Positions 1 through 8,034 of a stretch of DNA of 64,000 nt are shown piece after piece. Under the pieces are notes generated by a model. That model saw nothing but the letters and a program-made list of their open reading frames with translations. It had not been told where the DNA came from and made no database searches. Source of the stretch: Paenibacillus puerhi (GTDB lineage Bacteria > Bacillota > Bacilli > Paenibacillales > NBRC-103111); assembly GCF_009846885.1 (NCBI RefSeq), contig NZ_WUWM01000006.1, forward strand, positions 159,716 to 223,715, read 5' to 3'. Position numbers and translations under genes: made by a program. The number at the start of each line of letters is the position of its first letter. Within the stretch, counting starts at the first letter, position 1.

Positions 1-46
1 AGCCGATTAGTAAAACTGCGAATGCAATAAAAAAAGACATCATCAT
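1..46 (-). CDS. N-terminal fragment of a membrane or secreted protein (cut by window edge)
   Basis: Three successive ATG codons (46, 43 or 40) follow a GAGGT-type ribosome binding site at about 55-60 on the minus strand. The readable peptide, about 15 residues (MMMSFFIAFAVLLIG), is strongly hydrophobic like a signal peptide or first membrane helix. The rest lies outside the window, so no function can be given. The call rests only on the RBS, the start and hydrophobicity. Confidence 0.4.
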   Translation of the reverse strand, partial: MMMSFFIAFAVLLIG

Positions 47-274
47 TTTCGCTTACCTCACTCTATCGTCGATGTGGCTGCCGTCCGCTTTGATCAGATC
101 AGGGGGCATGTCCATCCTGAATGCGTTGTTCGACGTATCTTCCATTATTATACAGATACATTCAGTATTATAATAAGAAAATTATTCCTTAATTGCAAAT
201 GAACATGTAAGCCATACTATCTTGGAAAAGGAAACGTACGCGGTTCATATTCCAGATACGGGAGGTAGCGTCCT
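47..274. other. AT-rich divergent intergenic region
   Basis: This gap lies between the truncated minus-strand gene and the plus-strand enolase-family gene. It is AT-rich, with a TATAAT at 169-174 on the plus strand and a similar hexamer on the minus strand near 146-151. No convincing -35 partner was found for either, so no promoter is called. No other coding potential is seen. Confidence 0.4.
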
Positions 275-1393
275 TTGCATATAAGCAAAATTGAGACATT
301 TCCATTGTTTCACCGTCTCTCAAAACGATATGGAGATGCAAATGGCATGAAGTCATACCGGACCTGTTTTTTGATCCGGATCATAACCGATTCGGGCATC
401 GAAGGCTGGGGAGAATGCGTGGATTGGCTGCCAACCTTGCAGAAAGGCTTTCAGGAACGTATCATTCCCTATTTAATGGGCAAGCCGGTTGTTGATCGGG
501 CCAAAATGGTTCAGCATATAAAAAAATGGCATGCACGTTCTGCCGCAGCCGTAAGTATGGCCCTAACCGAAATCATGGCCAAGAAAATGGGCGTTTCCAT
601 ATGTGATATGTGGGGCGGTAAATTTCGGGAGAAGGTTCCAGTCTATGCATCCTTTCAATCCTATTCGGAAGATGGAAGCTGGCAAAGGAAATCACTTTCG
701 GATATTGAAAAAGCAATTCGTTCAGGATTTGACCGGATCAAGGTCAAGGTGGGCGGAAAAACGATCACCGAGGATCAAGAGCATATGGTCTCCGTTCAGG
801 CCATGTTAGAAGGGAAAATCGGATTAGCTATTGATGCAAACCAAAGCTACGACCTGGCAGCTACTTTACGCTGGCAATCCTTGCTCGATCATTGGCCTAA
901 TCTCCTGTGGTTGGAGGAACCGCTCAAGACCGATCACATTACCGATTATGCGCTTTTAAGAAGCCGATTGAATGCCCCTTTGGCCGGTGGTGAAAACGTA
1001 GAGACGGCGGCGAAGTTTCTTCCTTTTCTCACCGAGCATGCCCTTGACTTCATTACCCCAGATCCTATGCATACATCCGGATTGGAAGGTTACAGAGAGG
1101 CATTAAGCTTGTCGAGGCTTTTTGGCATTCGCGTCACGCCTCATACCTATGATGGAGCTTTATCCCGTCTGTATGCGCTCTTTGCTCAAGCGTGTTTGGA
1201 GCCTTGGAGCAAGATGGAAGCGGACGCGATCGAGCCTGTGGAATGGGACGCGATGGAGAACCCTTTTGCCGAGCTTATTCCGCTCTCCCCTTCTTTCGGA
1301 AACATTACCCTTCCAAGCGGCATAGGAATCGGGTTAGAGCTTGATGTCGATAGGCTTGCTTTTTACCAATGGGATGGCGCAAGTTATGGGTAA
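275..1393 (+). CDS. Mandelate racemase / muconate lactonizing enzyme family protein (enolase superfamily)
   Basis: This 372-residue protein has the enolase-superfamily layout: an N-terminal capping domain, then a TIM barrel. Visible are the K-x-K base motif (RIKVKVGG, near residue 155), the Mg2+ ligands AIDANQ (near 186), WLEEP (near 214) and GGEN (near 239), and a late HTYDG histidine (near 290) typical of the mandelate racemase subgroup. Members abstract a proton alpha to a carboxylate, often from sugar acids; the substrate cannot be told here. The start is TTG, 9 nt after GGGAGG (260-265). It stands alone, converging on the DUF2935 gene, and its base composition is visibly less GC-rich than the NRPS region. 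Confidence 0.85.
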   Translation: MHISKIETFPLFHRLSKRYGDANGMKSYRTCFLIRIITDSGIEGWGECVDWLPTLQKGFQERIIPYLMGKPVVDRAKMVQHIKKWHARSAAAVSMALTEIMAKKMGVSICDMWGGKFREKVPVYASFQSYSEDGSWQRKSLSDIEKAIRSGFDRIKVKVGGKTITEDQEHMVSVQAMLEGKIGLAIDANQSYDLAATLRWQSLLDHWPNLLWLEEPLKTDHITDYALLRSRLNAPLAGGENVETAAKFLPFLTEHALDFITPDPMHTSGLEGYREALSLSRLFGIRVTPHTYDGALSRLYALFAQACLEPWSKMEADAIEPVEWDAMENPFAELIPLSPSFGNITLPSGIGIGLELDVDRLAFYQWDGASYG

Positions 1394-1465
1394 GCCATAT
1401 AATCAGACAGCTCGGGAACAACCTCGGCTTAGCCTGGATATACGATAGAGCTCTGGCGGGATCTT

Positions 1466-2263
1466 CTATGGCTCGATTCTAGGCTTGGTCGGGTTGCAAT
1501 CCGGTCTAGGGACTAGTCCTAGCTGCCCTAGCTTCGTCAAGTAATAACATTCCTCCCTTAGCATATGATCCGGAATGAGAGGCATGATGCGGCCGAGCAG
1601 CTCTGCCGTGATACCCAGCTCTTCAAGCTCGCCTAAGAAGCCCCGGAAGTATTTCATCTCCAGATCGACCTCTTGATGAAACCTCCTGAATGCAGGGAAG
1701 TCTTTCATTTGTGTACGCATATATCCGGCCATTTCAATACTTTTCATATAGAACTGTTGAAAATGCTGTTCGAACTGCTCGCTCTTCTGGATTAATCTTT
1801 TCTCCACAAAATCAAGATCCGCGGCAATCGCAGATGCATGACCTGCAGCATCGGGGAGCCACAGAAAGTCGTGATGAAGAGCATCAAACAGGGGAACGGG
1901 CTTCCCTTCCGCCAGGTCCGTAACGATACGCAAATATTCCTCTAACTCATTCACCATGTGATTAATGAAGGTTGGCGGAAGTGAGATGGTAATTTTCTTA
2001 AGGAGACTTCGTTGTAACAGGCTCAGCTTAAATTGGCGAAATTGTCTCGTCAACGATAGAGCCTCCCGAGCGAGAGGTAAAGTCTCCGTATCAGATTGCG
2101 CATTTCGGGCCAGTTGCAGAAGCCGGTCGAACGACTGAATAAAAAAATGGGCGGATTGGATATCTTTCGTTTCCCGGGGCGACAACGCATTTTCTATAAA
2201 CCTGCCATGATCACCTAATATTTGAAGCCAGAACCGATGCTCGAACAGGGCGGATTGACTCAA
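1466..2263 (-). CDS. DUF2935 domain-containing helical protein
   Basis: This 265-residue protein appears to be made of two similar four-helix units. Each has a His/Asp/Glu-containing pattern (HRFWLQILGDH near residue 9; FLWLPDAAGHASAI near 133) as in the DUF2935 family, whose folds resemble ferritin-like bundles and may bind metal. There is no signal peptide. The start is TTG at 2263, about 10 nt after AAGGAGG (2274-2280); the ATG at 2270 is out of frame. It converges with the enolase-family gene and has no operon partner. Role unknown. Confidence 0.75.
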   Translation of the reverse strand: MSQSALFEHRFWLQILGDHGRFIENALSPRETKDIQSAHFFIQSFDRLLQLARNAQSDTETLPLAREALSLTRQFRQFKLSLLQRSLLKKITISLPPTFINHMVNELEEYLRIVTDLAEGKPVPLFDALHHDFLWLPDAAGHASAIAADLDFVEKRLIQKSEQFEQHFQQFYMKSIEMAGYMRTQMKDFPAFRRFHQEVDLEMKYFRGFLGELEELGITAELLGRIMPLIPDHMLREECYYLTKLGQLGLVPRPDCNPTKPRIEP

Positions 2264-2457
2264 CGAACATACGCCTCCTTCTGTCTGTTTAGCGCAAAGC
2301 CATACGAAAACGTATGATAGAATAACGAACTATATAACCGCACGGCGAGAATATAACCCTCTCCTCTATAGTCAACACTCCAATCCTAAGCGGCATCAAC
2401 CAATCCAACATTTGACGCCCAATCCTTAATTTGTGTGCCCCTTGGCTGAATGATTGA

Positions 2458-2487
2458 TTGCCCCTGTTTGAAAGCGCTATCTATAAT
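2458..2487 (+). promoter_or_regulatory. SigA-type promoter overlapped by a cre-like (CcpA) site, upstream of pectate lyase
   Basis: A TATAAT -10 (2482-2487) lies 18 bp after a weak TTGCCC -35 (2458-2463). TGAAAGCGCTATCT at 2469-2482 matches the palindromic catabolite-responsive element at 12 of 14 positions and runs into the -10. CcpA binding there would repress transcription on preferred sugars, which is normal for a plant-polysaccharide lyase. The site is seen; regulation is inferred. Confidence 0.55.
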
Positions 2488-2581
2488 GGACTTGTAATTG
2501 CCGAATCATCCAAAAACAAGGAGGTGGACAGTAAAGGTTCAATTTCATTCTTTCCAAAAACCGTTTATAAGGAGGCAGCAA

Positions 2582-5500
2582 ATGAAGTATTATATGACCT
2601 TATTGTTAGTCTTGGCGATGACCCTATCTAGTTTTCCCCCGCAGGCGCCGATCGCACGGGCCGACAATTCCATGCTCCCGGCCTTCCCCGGCGCGGAAGG
2701 CTTCGGTTATGCAACCCCCGGGGGCCGCGGCGGAGAGGTTTATCATGTGACGAGCTACGAGCTTAAGGGACCCGGTACTTTTCATGATGCACTAATGACA
2801 ACCGGTGAGACACCGCGCACCATCGTTTTTGACATCTCGGGCGACATCGAGATTCCCCAGATCGTGGTGAGGAATAAATCTCACATCACGATTGCAGGTC
2901 AGACGGCTCCAGGGGATGGCGTAACGATCCGGGGGAATAATATCCGGTTCATCGACTCCAGCGATATCATTATCCGCTACCTGCGTTTCCGCATGGGGGA
3001 CACCGCCGTCAACGACGATACGATGTACTTTGAAGACTGCCAAAATATCATCATCGACCACTCCACGTTCTCCTGGGGGACGGATGAAGTGCTTTCGATC
3101 AAAAGTAAGGATTACGACAATCCGCGATCCCGAAATATTACCGTACAATGGTCCATCATCTCCGAAGGACTGCTGACGCACTCGATGGGCGGCTTAATCG
3201 AGATGAATACGATCACGATGCACCACAATCTTTATGCCCATAACAACGACCGGAATCCGAAAACGAAAGGTCAAATCGACTTCGTAAACAACATCGTCTA
3301 CAACTGGGGCGGCTTTCCCTATGTGGCGGGCGGCGAATCCGGGACAAAGGGATACGGAAACGTAGTTGGGAATTATTTTATCGCAGGTAAAAATTCGGCC
3401 GATCCTCAGTATGGCGTCGTCCGCGGCAACGAGAATTATCAGGTGTATCTCGAAGACAACCGGATTGACAGCAACAAAAACGGTCAGCTGGACGGCATCG
3501 ATGCCGGTACCGGCATCATTGAGGCGAAGAAGCCGAGCGTCGTAGTGCCGGAGCGTTTCGAATACCCGCTCGTTCACACGCAAGCTCCGGAAGCAGCGTA
3601 TGAGCATATTTTGAATTACGCGGGCTCTTCCCTTGTGCGGGATGCGGTGGATACGCGTGTCATTAACAGCGTAAGGAATCAGACAGGCGTGATCATCGGC
3701 AATGAGCAGGATTTGGGCGGCTTCCCGCTCCTCAAGCAAGGCACTGCCCCTGCCGATCAGGACCGGGACGGCATGCCCGATGAGTGGGAGCTTGCGAACG
3801 GACTTAATCCGGCCGATCCGGAGGATCGAAACGGCGACCGTAACGGGAATGGCTACACGAATCTGGAGGACTACCTGAATGAGCTGGCGGCCCCCGGGTT
3901 CCCTGCTTCATACCCGACGACGCCCCCGGCGTGGCCCGGTCCTCCCTTCACCCCTCCGCCTGTAGAGCCGGAACCTACTCCTGATCCGGAACCGGTGGCA
4001 AGCATCGACGGAGACATGGTCCGGCATGTCGTGATTAACGATAACAGCAGCAGCGGCAGCACGAACGCGGCTAACTGGTCCGTCCAGCAGGATCTCCAGC
4101 TGGGAGACATCGTGTTCGGAGATCGAATGACCGGCAGCAAGGTCTACAGGTTCGAATCGATCCCGGAACACTTGAAGGGCCGGGAATGGATTCGCTCGGC
4201 CGTAGGCTCCAGAAGCGCGACGAACCATGACTTGATCTCCTTCTATCTGGCGGCCGATGCCGATGTATATGTCGCCTATGATACAAGGATTACGACAGAG
4301 CCCGAGTGGCTTACGGCCCAATACGAGGATACGGGCGAGTTAATCGCGGACAGTCAGCCGGTGGAGTATAAGCTGTACAAAAAGCGTTACGCCGCAGGCA
4401 CCCATGTGGTGATGGGTTCGAACAATAACACGTCGAAATGTCCTTATTTTGTAATCCTGAAGCCGGTGAGTCCAGAAGCTGAGCCACCTGCTGAAGCTCC
4501 TTCAGATCTGACCGGGCAGCTGACAGACGGCCCAGGTGTGCAGCTGAATTGGTCGCCCGTAAACGGAGCACACGCTTATCTCATCTATCGCTCCTCATCC
4601 AAGGACTCCTTGTTTAAGGTTGTGGCCAGCACCGATGCTGCAGCTTATACCGATACAGCCTTGGAAAAAGGAGTCGCTTATCGCTATCAAGTATCGGCTC
4701 TATCCGCAGGAGGAGAATCCCCTCATTCCGCTGCGGTCGAGCTGTTCACCTTTGACGCATCGCAGCCTGCGCCCTCCGCACCGTCGGATTTGAGTATTGC
4801 CGCTGCAAGAAGCCTTTCCGTCGAGCTGCGGTGGACGCCGGTAGAGGGGGCGGTAAGCTACAGCGTCTACAGAGCGACAGGATCGGATGCTGACTACATG
4901 AAAATAGGCACGGTTTCGGCCGCCGTCTATACGGACAAAACGGTAAGCCCTTCCACTTCCTATAGCTATAAAGTGACGGCGACCGGAATTGGCGGAGAAT
5001 CTGCGGCTTCGGAGAGCGTCTTGGCGACGACAAAGTCGCCGGTGAGCCTGCCCGAGGTGCCTGAGGGTCTGACGGCTGCGGAGGTTTCGACTTCCTCTTT
5101 TGCCATCCGATGGAATCCGTCGACTCGAGCGGAAAGCTATAACCTCTACAGAAAAGCGGATGGCGAGGAGTCTTTTGCTAAGATAGCCAGCAGCACCTTG
5201 CCCTACTATGTTGATGACAGCATCAGTGTGAGTCATACAGGCTACCAGTACAAGCTATCGGCCGTCAACGAAAGAGGCGAAACGGCGCTGACGGATGAGC
5301 TGCGGATCGCAATGCCCGTACCAGCCGCGCCTTCCGACCTTACGGTCGGGCTGGTGGGAGAAACATTTGTCGGACTCATCTGGACCTCCCACGGCGGGGA
5401 AACCCAGGTCAATGTGTACAGGGAAGCGAACGGCATCGTCGAAAATGTAGGATACGCCAAGGTTCATACGTACTACGACCGCACGGCTGTGCCTGGCGTT

Positions 5501-5851
5501 GCTTACACCTATTACATCAAGGCTCAGAATGCTGCCGGACAATCCGCAGCGTCCAATCGCGTAACCGTCACGCCCGGATTCATGACGGTTCTGGAGAACT
5601 ATATGGATCAATTTAAGGCAACCGGCGATGTAACGGGTCCTCTCGCTTCTCAGCTGACCAACAGTCTGAAGCAAGTTAAGCATCATCTTGATAAGGGAGC
5701 GGATAAACAGGCGATGATGTTCCTGGAAAAATTTCTGGAACAGCTCGGTAAGGAAAACATGCAGCAGACTATTTCTTCAGAGGCTTATCTCACCTTGAGC
5801 CATAATGCTGAGTTGTTCTTGGCTCGGTTGAAACAGGCTCATGCCGGTTAA
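2582..5851 (+). CDS. Secreted multidomain pectate lyase (PL1-like) with FnIII repeats and FIMAH-type C-terminus
   Basis: The 1,089-residue product has a signal peptide ending near ARADN. A right-handed beta-helix pectate lyase domain (about residues 30-400) contains FPGAEGFG, the IVFDISGDI and ITIAGQTAPGDGV segments and the DCQNIIIDHSTFSWGTDE strand turn. A Ca2+-binding-like DxDxDG segment follows (DQDRDGMPDEW, near 395), then a spacer beta domain, four FnIII repeats (from about 637, 728, 824 and 914) and a C-terminal helical FIMAH-type domain (about 1000-1085). It cleaves pectate by beta-elimination outside the cell. The ATG at 2582 is chosen because AAGGAGG (2569-2575) precedes it and the signal peptide follows directly. 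An upstream TTG at 2498 would place about 28 residues before the signal peptide. Confidence 0.88.
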   Translation: MKYYMTLLLVLAMTLSSFPPQAPIARADNSMLPAFPGAEGFGYATPGGRGGEVYHVTSYELKGPGTFHDALMTTGETPRTIVFDISGDIEIPQIVVRNKSHITIAGQTAPGDGVTIRGNNIRFIDSSDIIIRYLRFRMGDTAVNDDTMYFEDCQNIIIDHSTFSWGTDEVLSIKSKDYDNPRSRNITVQWSIISEGLLTHSMGGLIEMNTITMHHNLYAHNNDRNPKTKGQIDFVNNIVYNWGGFPYVAGGESGTKGYGNVVGNYFIAGKNSADPQYGVVRGNENYQVYLEDNRIDSNKNGQLDGIDAGTGIIEAKKPSVVVPERFEYPLVHTQAPEAAYEHILNYAGSSLVRDAVDTRVINSVRNQTGVIIGNEQDLGGFPLLKQGTAPADQDRDGMPDEWELANGLNPADPEDRNGDRNGNGYTNLEDYLNELAAPGFPASYPTTPPAWPGPPFTPPPVEPEPTPDPEPVASIDGDMVRHVVINDNSSSGSTNAANWSVQQDLQLGDIVFGDRMTGSKVYRFESIPEHLKGREWIRSAVGSRSATNHDLISFYLAADADVYVAYDTRITTEPEWLTAQYEDTGELIADSQPVEYKLYKKRYAAGTHVVMGSNNNTSKCPYFVILKPVSPEAEPPAEAPSDLTGQLTDGPGVQLNWSPVNGAHAYLIYRSSSKDSLFKVVASTDAAAYTDTALEKGVAYRYQVSALSAGGESPHSAAVELFTFDASQPAPSAPSDLSIAAARSLSVELRWTPVEGAVSYSVYRATGSDADYMKIGTVSAAVYTDKTVSPSTSYSYKVTATGIGGESAASESVLATTKSPVSLPEVPEGLTAAEVSTSSFAIRWNPSTRAESYNLYRKADGEESFAKIASSTLPYYVDDSISVSHTGYQYKLSAVNERGETALTDELRIAMPVPAAPSDLTVGLVGETFVGLIWTSHGGETQVNVYREANGIVENVGYAKVHTYYDRTAVPGVAYTYYIKAQNAAGQSAASNRVTVTPGFMTVLENYMDQFKATGDVTGPLASQLTNSLKQVKHHLDKGADKQAMMFLEKFLEQLGKENMQQTISSEAYLTLSHNAELFLARLKQAHAG

Positions 5852-5894
5852 GCCGTCCTAGAACGGCCAAGCTCGCTTCAGCCATGCAGAAAAA

Positions 5895-5930
5895 AACAAC
5901 CTAGCCTCCGTTAGTCGGGGCTAGGTTGTT
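5895..5930. terminator. Bidirectional rho-independent terminator
   Basis: A perfect 12-bp inverted repeat (AACAACCTAGCC ... GGCTAGGTTGTT) with a 12-nt loop lies between the converging pectate lyase and DsbA-like genes. An A-run at 5890-5896 gives a good U-tract for minus-strand transcripts. The plus-strand tail is weaker. Confidence 0.85.
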
Positions 5931-5969
5931 GCCTGTTTCCAGGGCAAATGATCGGGGTCAAAGCCTAGT

Positions 5970-6881
5970 TTATAGCTTTTCAATATAGAATTCTCCAAGT
6001 TGGATCTGGCCCTTGTAAGTATCCGCCGGAAGCATTTCTTGAGTGAAGGACTCAACCTCAGTTGCTTCAAGATCGTACATGACTTCAATCTCTTTGGCAA
6101 ACAAAAGACTTTCCTGATCCAAGAGCTGCTTCAAGTCGGGAATCTGACGAGCTTGAAGCGTCTTACCCGGCAGCACCTGCTTCAGCGCATCAACGTAAGT
6201 ATGCAGTTTTTTTGCTCCTACGATTTTGACACCTTGTTTCTCTTCATTGACCATAATCACGGTCGGGAATCCGCGTACGCCAAGCGATCCGGCAAGTGCA
6301 AAGTCTTCCTCCAGCAACACTTGCGCTGCCGTTCCCTCCGCTTCCTTAACGATTTTCGCTCCATCGAGACCCAATTGATCGACAAGATCGATCAAGACCT
6401 TCTCCTCCCCGATATTCCGATTAAAGGCAAATACGGCTTCCCTTGCACGGCGTAAAAAGGTCTTCGCCATCTCCTCGTTCTCGCGTTGGATCATTTTGTA
6501 CACGCGGGAAGGCGGATAGGAGGATTGGATCGGATCGGACAGCCATAGCGACCCGTCGATTGGCATGCGGGAATGCTCCCCGACCTCTCTCCAGTGCTCT
6601 GCTACATCGGCTGGACTCCCGATCCCGTTACTGACATCGGCAAAGCCGTCCCAGCTCTTCAATAGCCCGCCCATGACGGTTTGAAGTGTGAAATAATGCC
6701 CGTATTGCTTTTCGAAACGCCGGAGCTCAGGCTCCAATGCCCAGCAATGCGAACAGATCGGATCCGTAACATAATATAAATCGACCTTTTTTTGAGGCTG
6801 GTTAAAATCAATAACCTCTATGCTCTCGTCTCCTACTTCCCCGCATACACCCGTTTTGATATCGCAAACCATCTGTTTCAA
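5970..6881 (-). CDS. DsbA-family thioredoxin-fold protein (SpxH/YjbH-like)
   Basis: This 303-residue cytoplasmic protein has a thioredoxin-like fold. The CxxC motif CSHC lies in DPICSHCWALEPEL (near residue 41), and the cis-proline loop GFPTV lies near 205. The DPxCSxCW context resembles the DsbA/FrnE group and the ClpXP adaptor SpxH (YjbH) of Firmicutes; thiol oxidoreductase and adaptor roles cannot be separated from sequence. The N-terminus has two more cysteines (VCDIKTGVCG). The start is TTG at 6881, about 8 nt after GAGGAG; the next ATG is too far from this RBS. It lies 16 bp downstream of an HxlR regulator gene and is probably co-transcribed and redox-regulated with it. Confidence 0.75.
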   Translation of the reverse strand: MKQMVCDIKTGVCGEVGDESIEVIDFNQPQKKVDLYYVTDPICSHCWALEPELRRFEKQYGHYFTLQTVMGGLLKSWDGFADVSNGIGSPADVAEHWREVGEHSRMPIDGSLWLSDPIQSSYPPSRVYKMIQRENEEMAKTFLRRAREAVFAFNRNIGEEKVLIDLVDQLGLDGAKIVKEAEGTAAQVLLEEDFALAGSLGVRGFPTVIMVNEEKQGVKIVGAKKLHTYVDALKQVLPGKTLQARQIPDLKQLLDQESLLFAKEIEVMYDLEATEVESFTQEMLPADTYKGQIQLGEFYIEKL

Positions 6882-6897
6882 TCAGATCCACTCCTCT

Positions 6898-7227
6898 TTA
6901 TTGGTCTTTATATTGCTGCGCCCATTGCTGAATTGGCTTTAACGCCTCAGTCAAAGCTCTACCCTTTCCTGTCAGCACATAAGAAATGTTCACAGGAGTC
7001 CCCGCCGTTACGTTCTTCTCAATCAACCCATGCTCTTGGAGCTCGACCAGCTTTAGCGAAAGAGCCCTCGGAGTAATTTCCGGCAAATCCCTCTTCATAT
7101 CCGAGAAATGAGCCGTATGCTGCTGACACAACGAAAGGTAATGCAAGATCAAGCCGTTCCATTTCTTCCCGAGGATTTCGAATGAATACTCCAGAAAGGG
7201 ACATGTTTGAATAATGGGATTCACCAC
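6898..7227 (-). CDS. HxlR-family winged-helix transcriptional regulator
   Basis: This regulator of about 109 residues has the HxlR signature: a conserved cysteine before the first helix (TCPFLEYSFEILGKKWN), ITPRALSLKLVELQEHGLI as recognition region, and the LTGKGRAL wing. Family members such as YodB and HypR sense thiol stress through that cysteine. It is the first gene of a pair with the DsbA-like protein. The start is unusual: AAAGGTGGTGA is an almost perfect anti-SD match and contains the only in-frame GTGs (7227, 7224), so initiation there would leave no spacing. ATT codons at 7215 or 7212 sit at normal distance. An operator-like inverted repeat covers its promoter. Confidence 0.85.
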   Translation of the reverse strand: MVNPIIQTCPFLEYSFEILGKKWNGLILHYLSLCQQHTAHFSDMKRDLPEITPRALSLKLVELQEHGLIEKNVTAGTPVNISYVLTGKGRALTEALKPIQQWAQQYKDQ

Positions 7228-7239
7228 CTTTATAATTAT

Positions 7240-7267
7240 ATTATACTTACTATACAGAATATATCAA
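7240..7267 (-). promoter_or_regulatory. SigA-type promoter of the HxlR/DsbA-like operon
   Basis: On the minus strand, TTGATA (7267-7262) and TATAAT (7245-7240) are separated by 16 bp. Both hexamers are near or at consensus. The -10 lies about 13 bp before the HxlR ribosome binding site, so the transcript leader is very short. Confidence 0.7.
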
Positions 7268-7272
7268 GTATA
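7242..7272. promoter_or_regulatory. Inverted repeat over the HxlR promoter (probable autoregulatory operator)
   Basis: The arms TATACTT (7242-7248) and AAGTATA (7266-7272) are perfect inverted repeats centred at about 7257, spanning the -10 and -35. HxlR-family dimers bind such AT-rich dyads and often regulate their own operon. The operator role is inferred. Confidence 0.5.
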
Positions 7273-7288
7273 CTTTTTATATTAAATA

Positions 7289-7320
7289 AGCCCTCATCGT
7301 CACATGGACGGATGAGGGCT
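7289..7320 (-). terminator. Rho-independent terminator at the end of NRPS operon 2
   Basis: A perfect 10-bp stem (AGCCCTCATC / GATGAGGGCT) with a 12-nt loop is followed on the minus strand by a T-rich tract. It lies about 30 bp beyond the stop of the last gene of the operon and is correctly oriented for it. Confidence 0.8.
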
Positions 7321-7350
7321 TCACGTGCAAGGAAGCTTTGCAAGCTTAAT

Positions 7351-8031
7351 TCAAACGTATTGCAAGTTCGACAAATTTTGATTTTTCCGCATCCGGTAAG
7401 CGATGAATTCTTCCTTCGTCTGAAACTGAAAATACATATTGTACATATGCAGATAGTGCATCGGCTGGCCGGGCAGCTCGCCGAACGCATGGCCGGGATG
7501 CACCCTGATCTGAGGATGAACCAGCGATTTGATCCGCTGGACGCTCTCGAACATCGCGCCGGCATCCGAGCCATGAGCCGCGCAGACGCCGCAGCCTTCG
7601 ATGAAGATCGTGTCCCCGGTCATCAGATCGCCTGAAAGCAGGAAGCACGAGCTGCCGAAGCTGTGGCCAGGAGTTACCAAGCAAGTAATCGTGGTTGCCC
7701 CCAGCCTGATGACCTGCCCGTCCTCGAACGCCTGCAGGCCATTGCATTGGAAGCCGTAACCTTCGATCTCCAGACGGGACATCCAAACGGCAGGAGCATA
7801 TTCCCTGGTCAGCCTGGGGACAAGCTGGACATGGTCAGTATGCGAATGCGTCAACAGAATGACCGTCAGATCGGCTTGGAGCTCATCCAGCTTGCCGGTT
7901 ACGGCAGCATGATCCCAGGCGGGATCGACGACGCAGGCTTGTCTTGTTGCCCGGTCCACGATGACATAGCAATAATTGACCAGTCTGCCGGAGACGACCC
8001 GAAGCCGGTGAAGCTCATAAGGAGCAGTCAT
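7351..8031 (-). CDS. Metallo-beta-lactamase-fold hydrolase, PksB/BaeB-like
   Basis: This 226-residue protein has the zinc motif THSHTDH (near residue 61), then PGHSFGSS, the GDTIF aspartate and the VHPGHAFG histidine. The later segments EGCGVC, MFESVQRIKS, YFQF and FRMRKNQ-like YRMRKNQ closely recall PksB/BaeB of trans-AT polyketide clusters. Those are glyoxalase II-like enzymes thought to hydrolyse stalled acyl-thioesters on carrier domains. No polyketide genes are present here, so proofreading or hydrolysis of acyl carriers in the NRPS system is the natural inference. It starts 3 nt after the preceding stop with GGGAGGAG as RBS, and is the last gene before the operon terminator. Confidence 0.75.
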   Translation of the reverse strand: MTAPYELHRLRVVSGRLVNYCYVIVDRATRQACVVDPAWDHAAVTGKLDELQADLTVILLTHSHTDHVQLVPRLTREYAPAVWMSRLEIEGYGFQCNGLQAFEDGQVIRLGATTITCLVTPGHSFGSSCFLLSGDLMTGDTIFIEGCGVCAAHGSDAGAMFESVQRIKSLVHPQIRVHPGHAFGELPGQPMHYLHMYNMYFQFQTKEEFIAYRMRKNQNLSNLQYV

Positions 8032-8034
8032 GGC

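Noticed and set aside
1394..1465. Terminator between the converging enolase-family and DUF2935 genes
   Set aside because: Only weak interrupted complementarity without a T-run is seen, so none is called.
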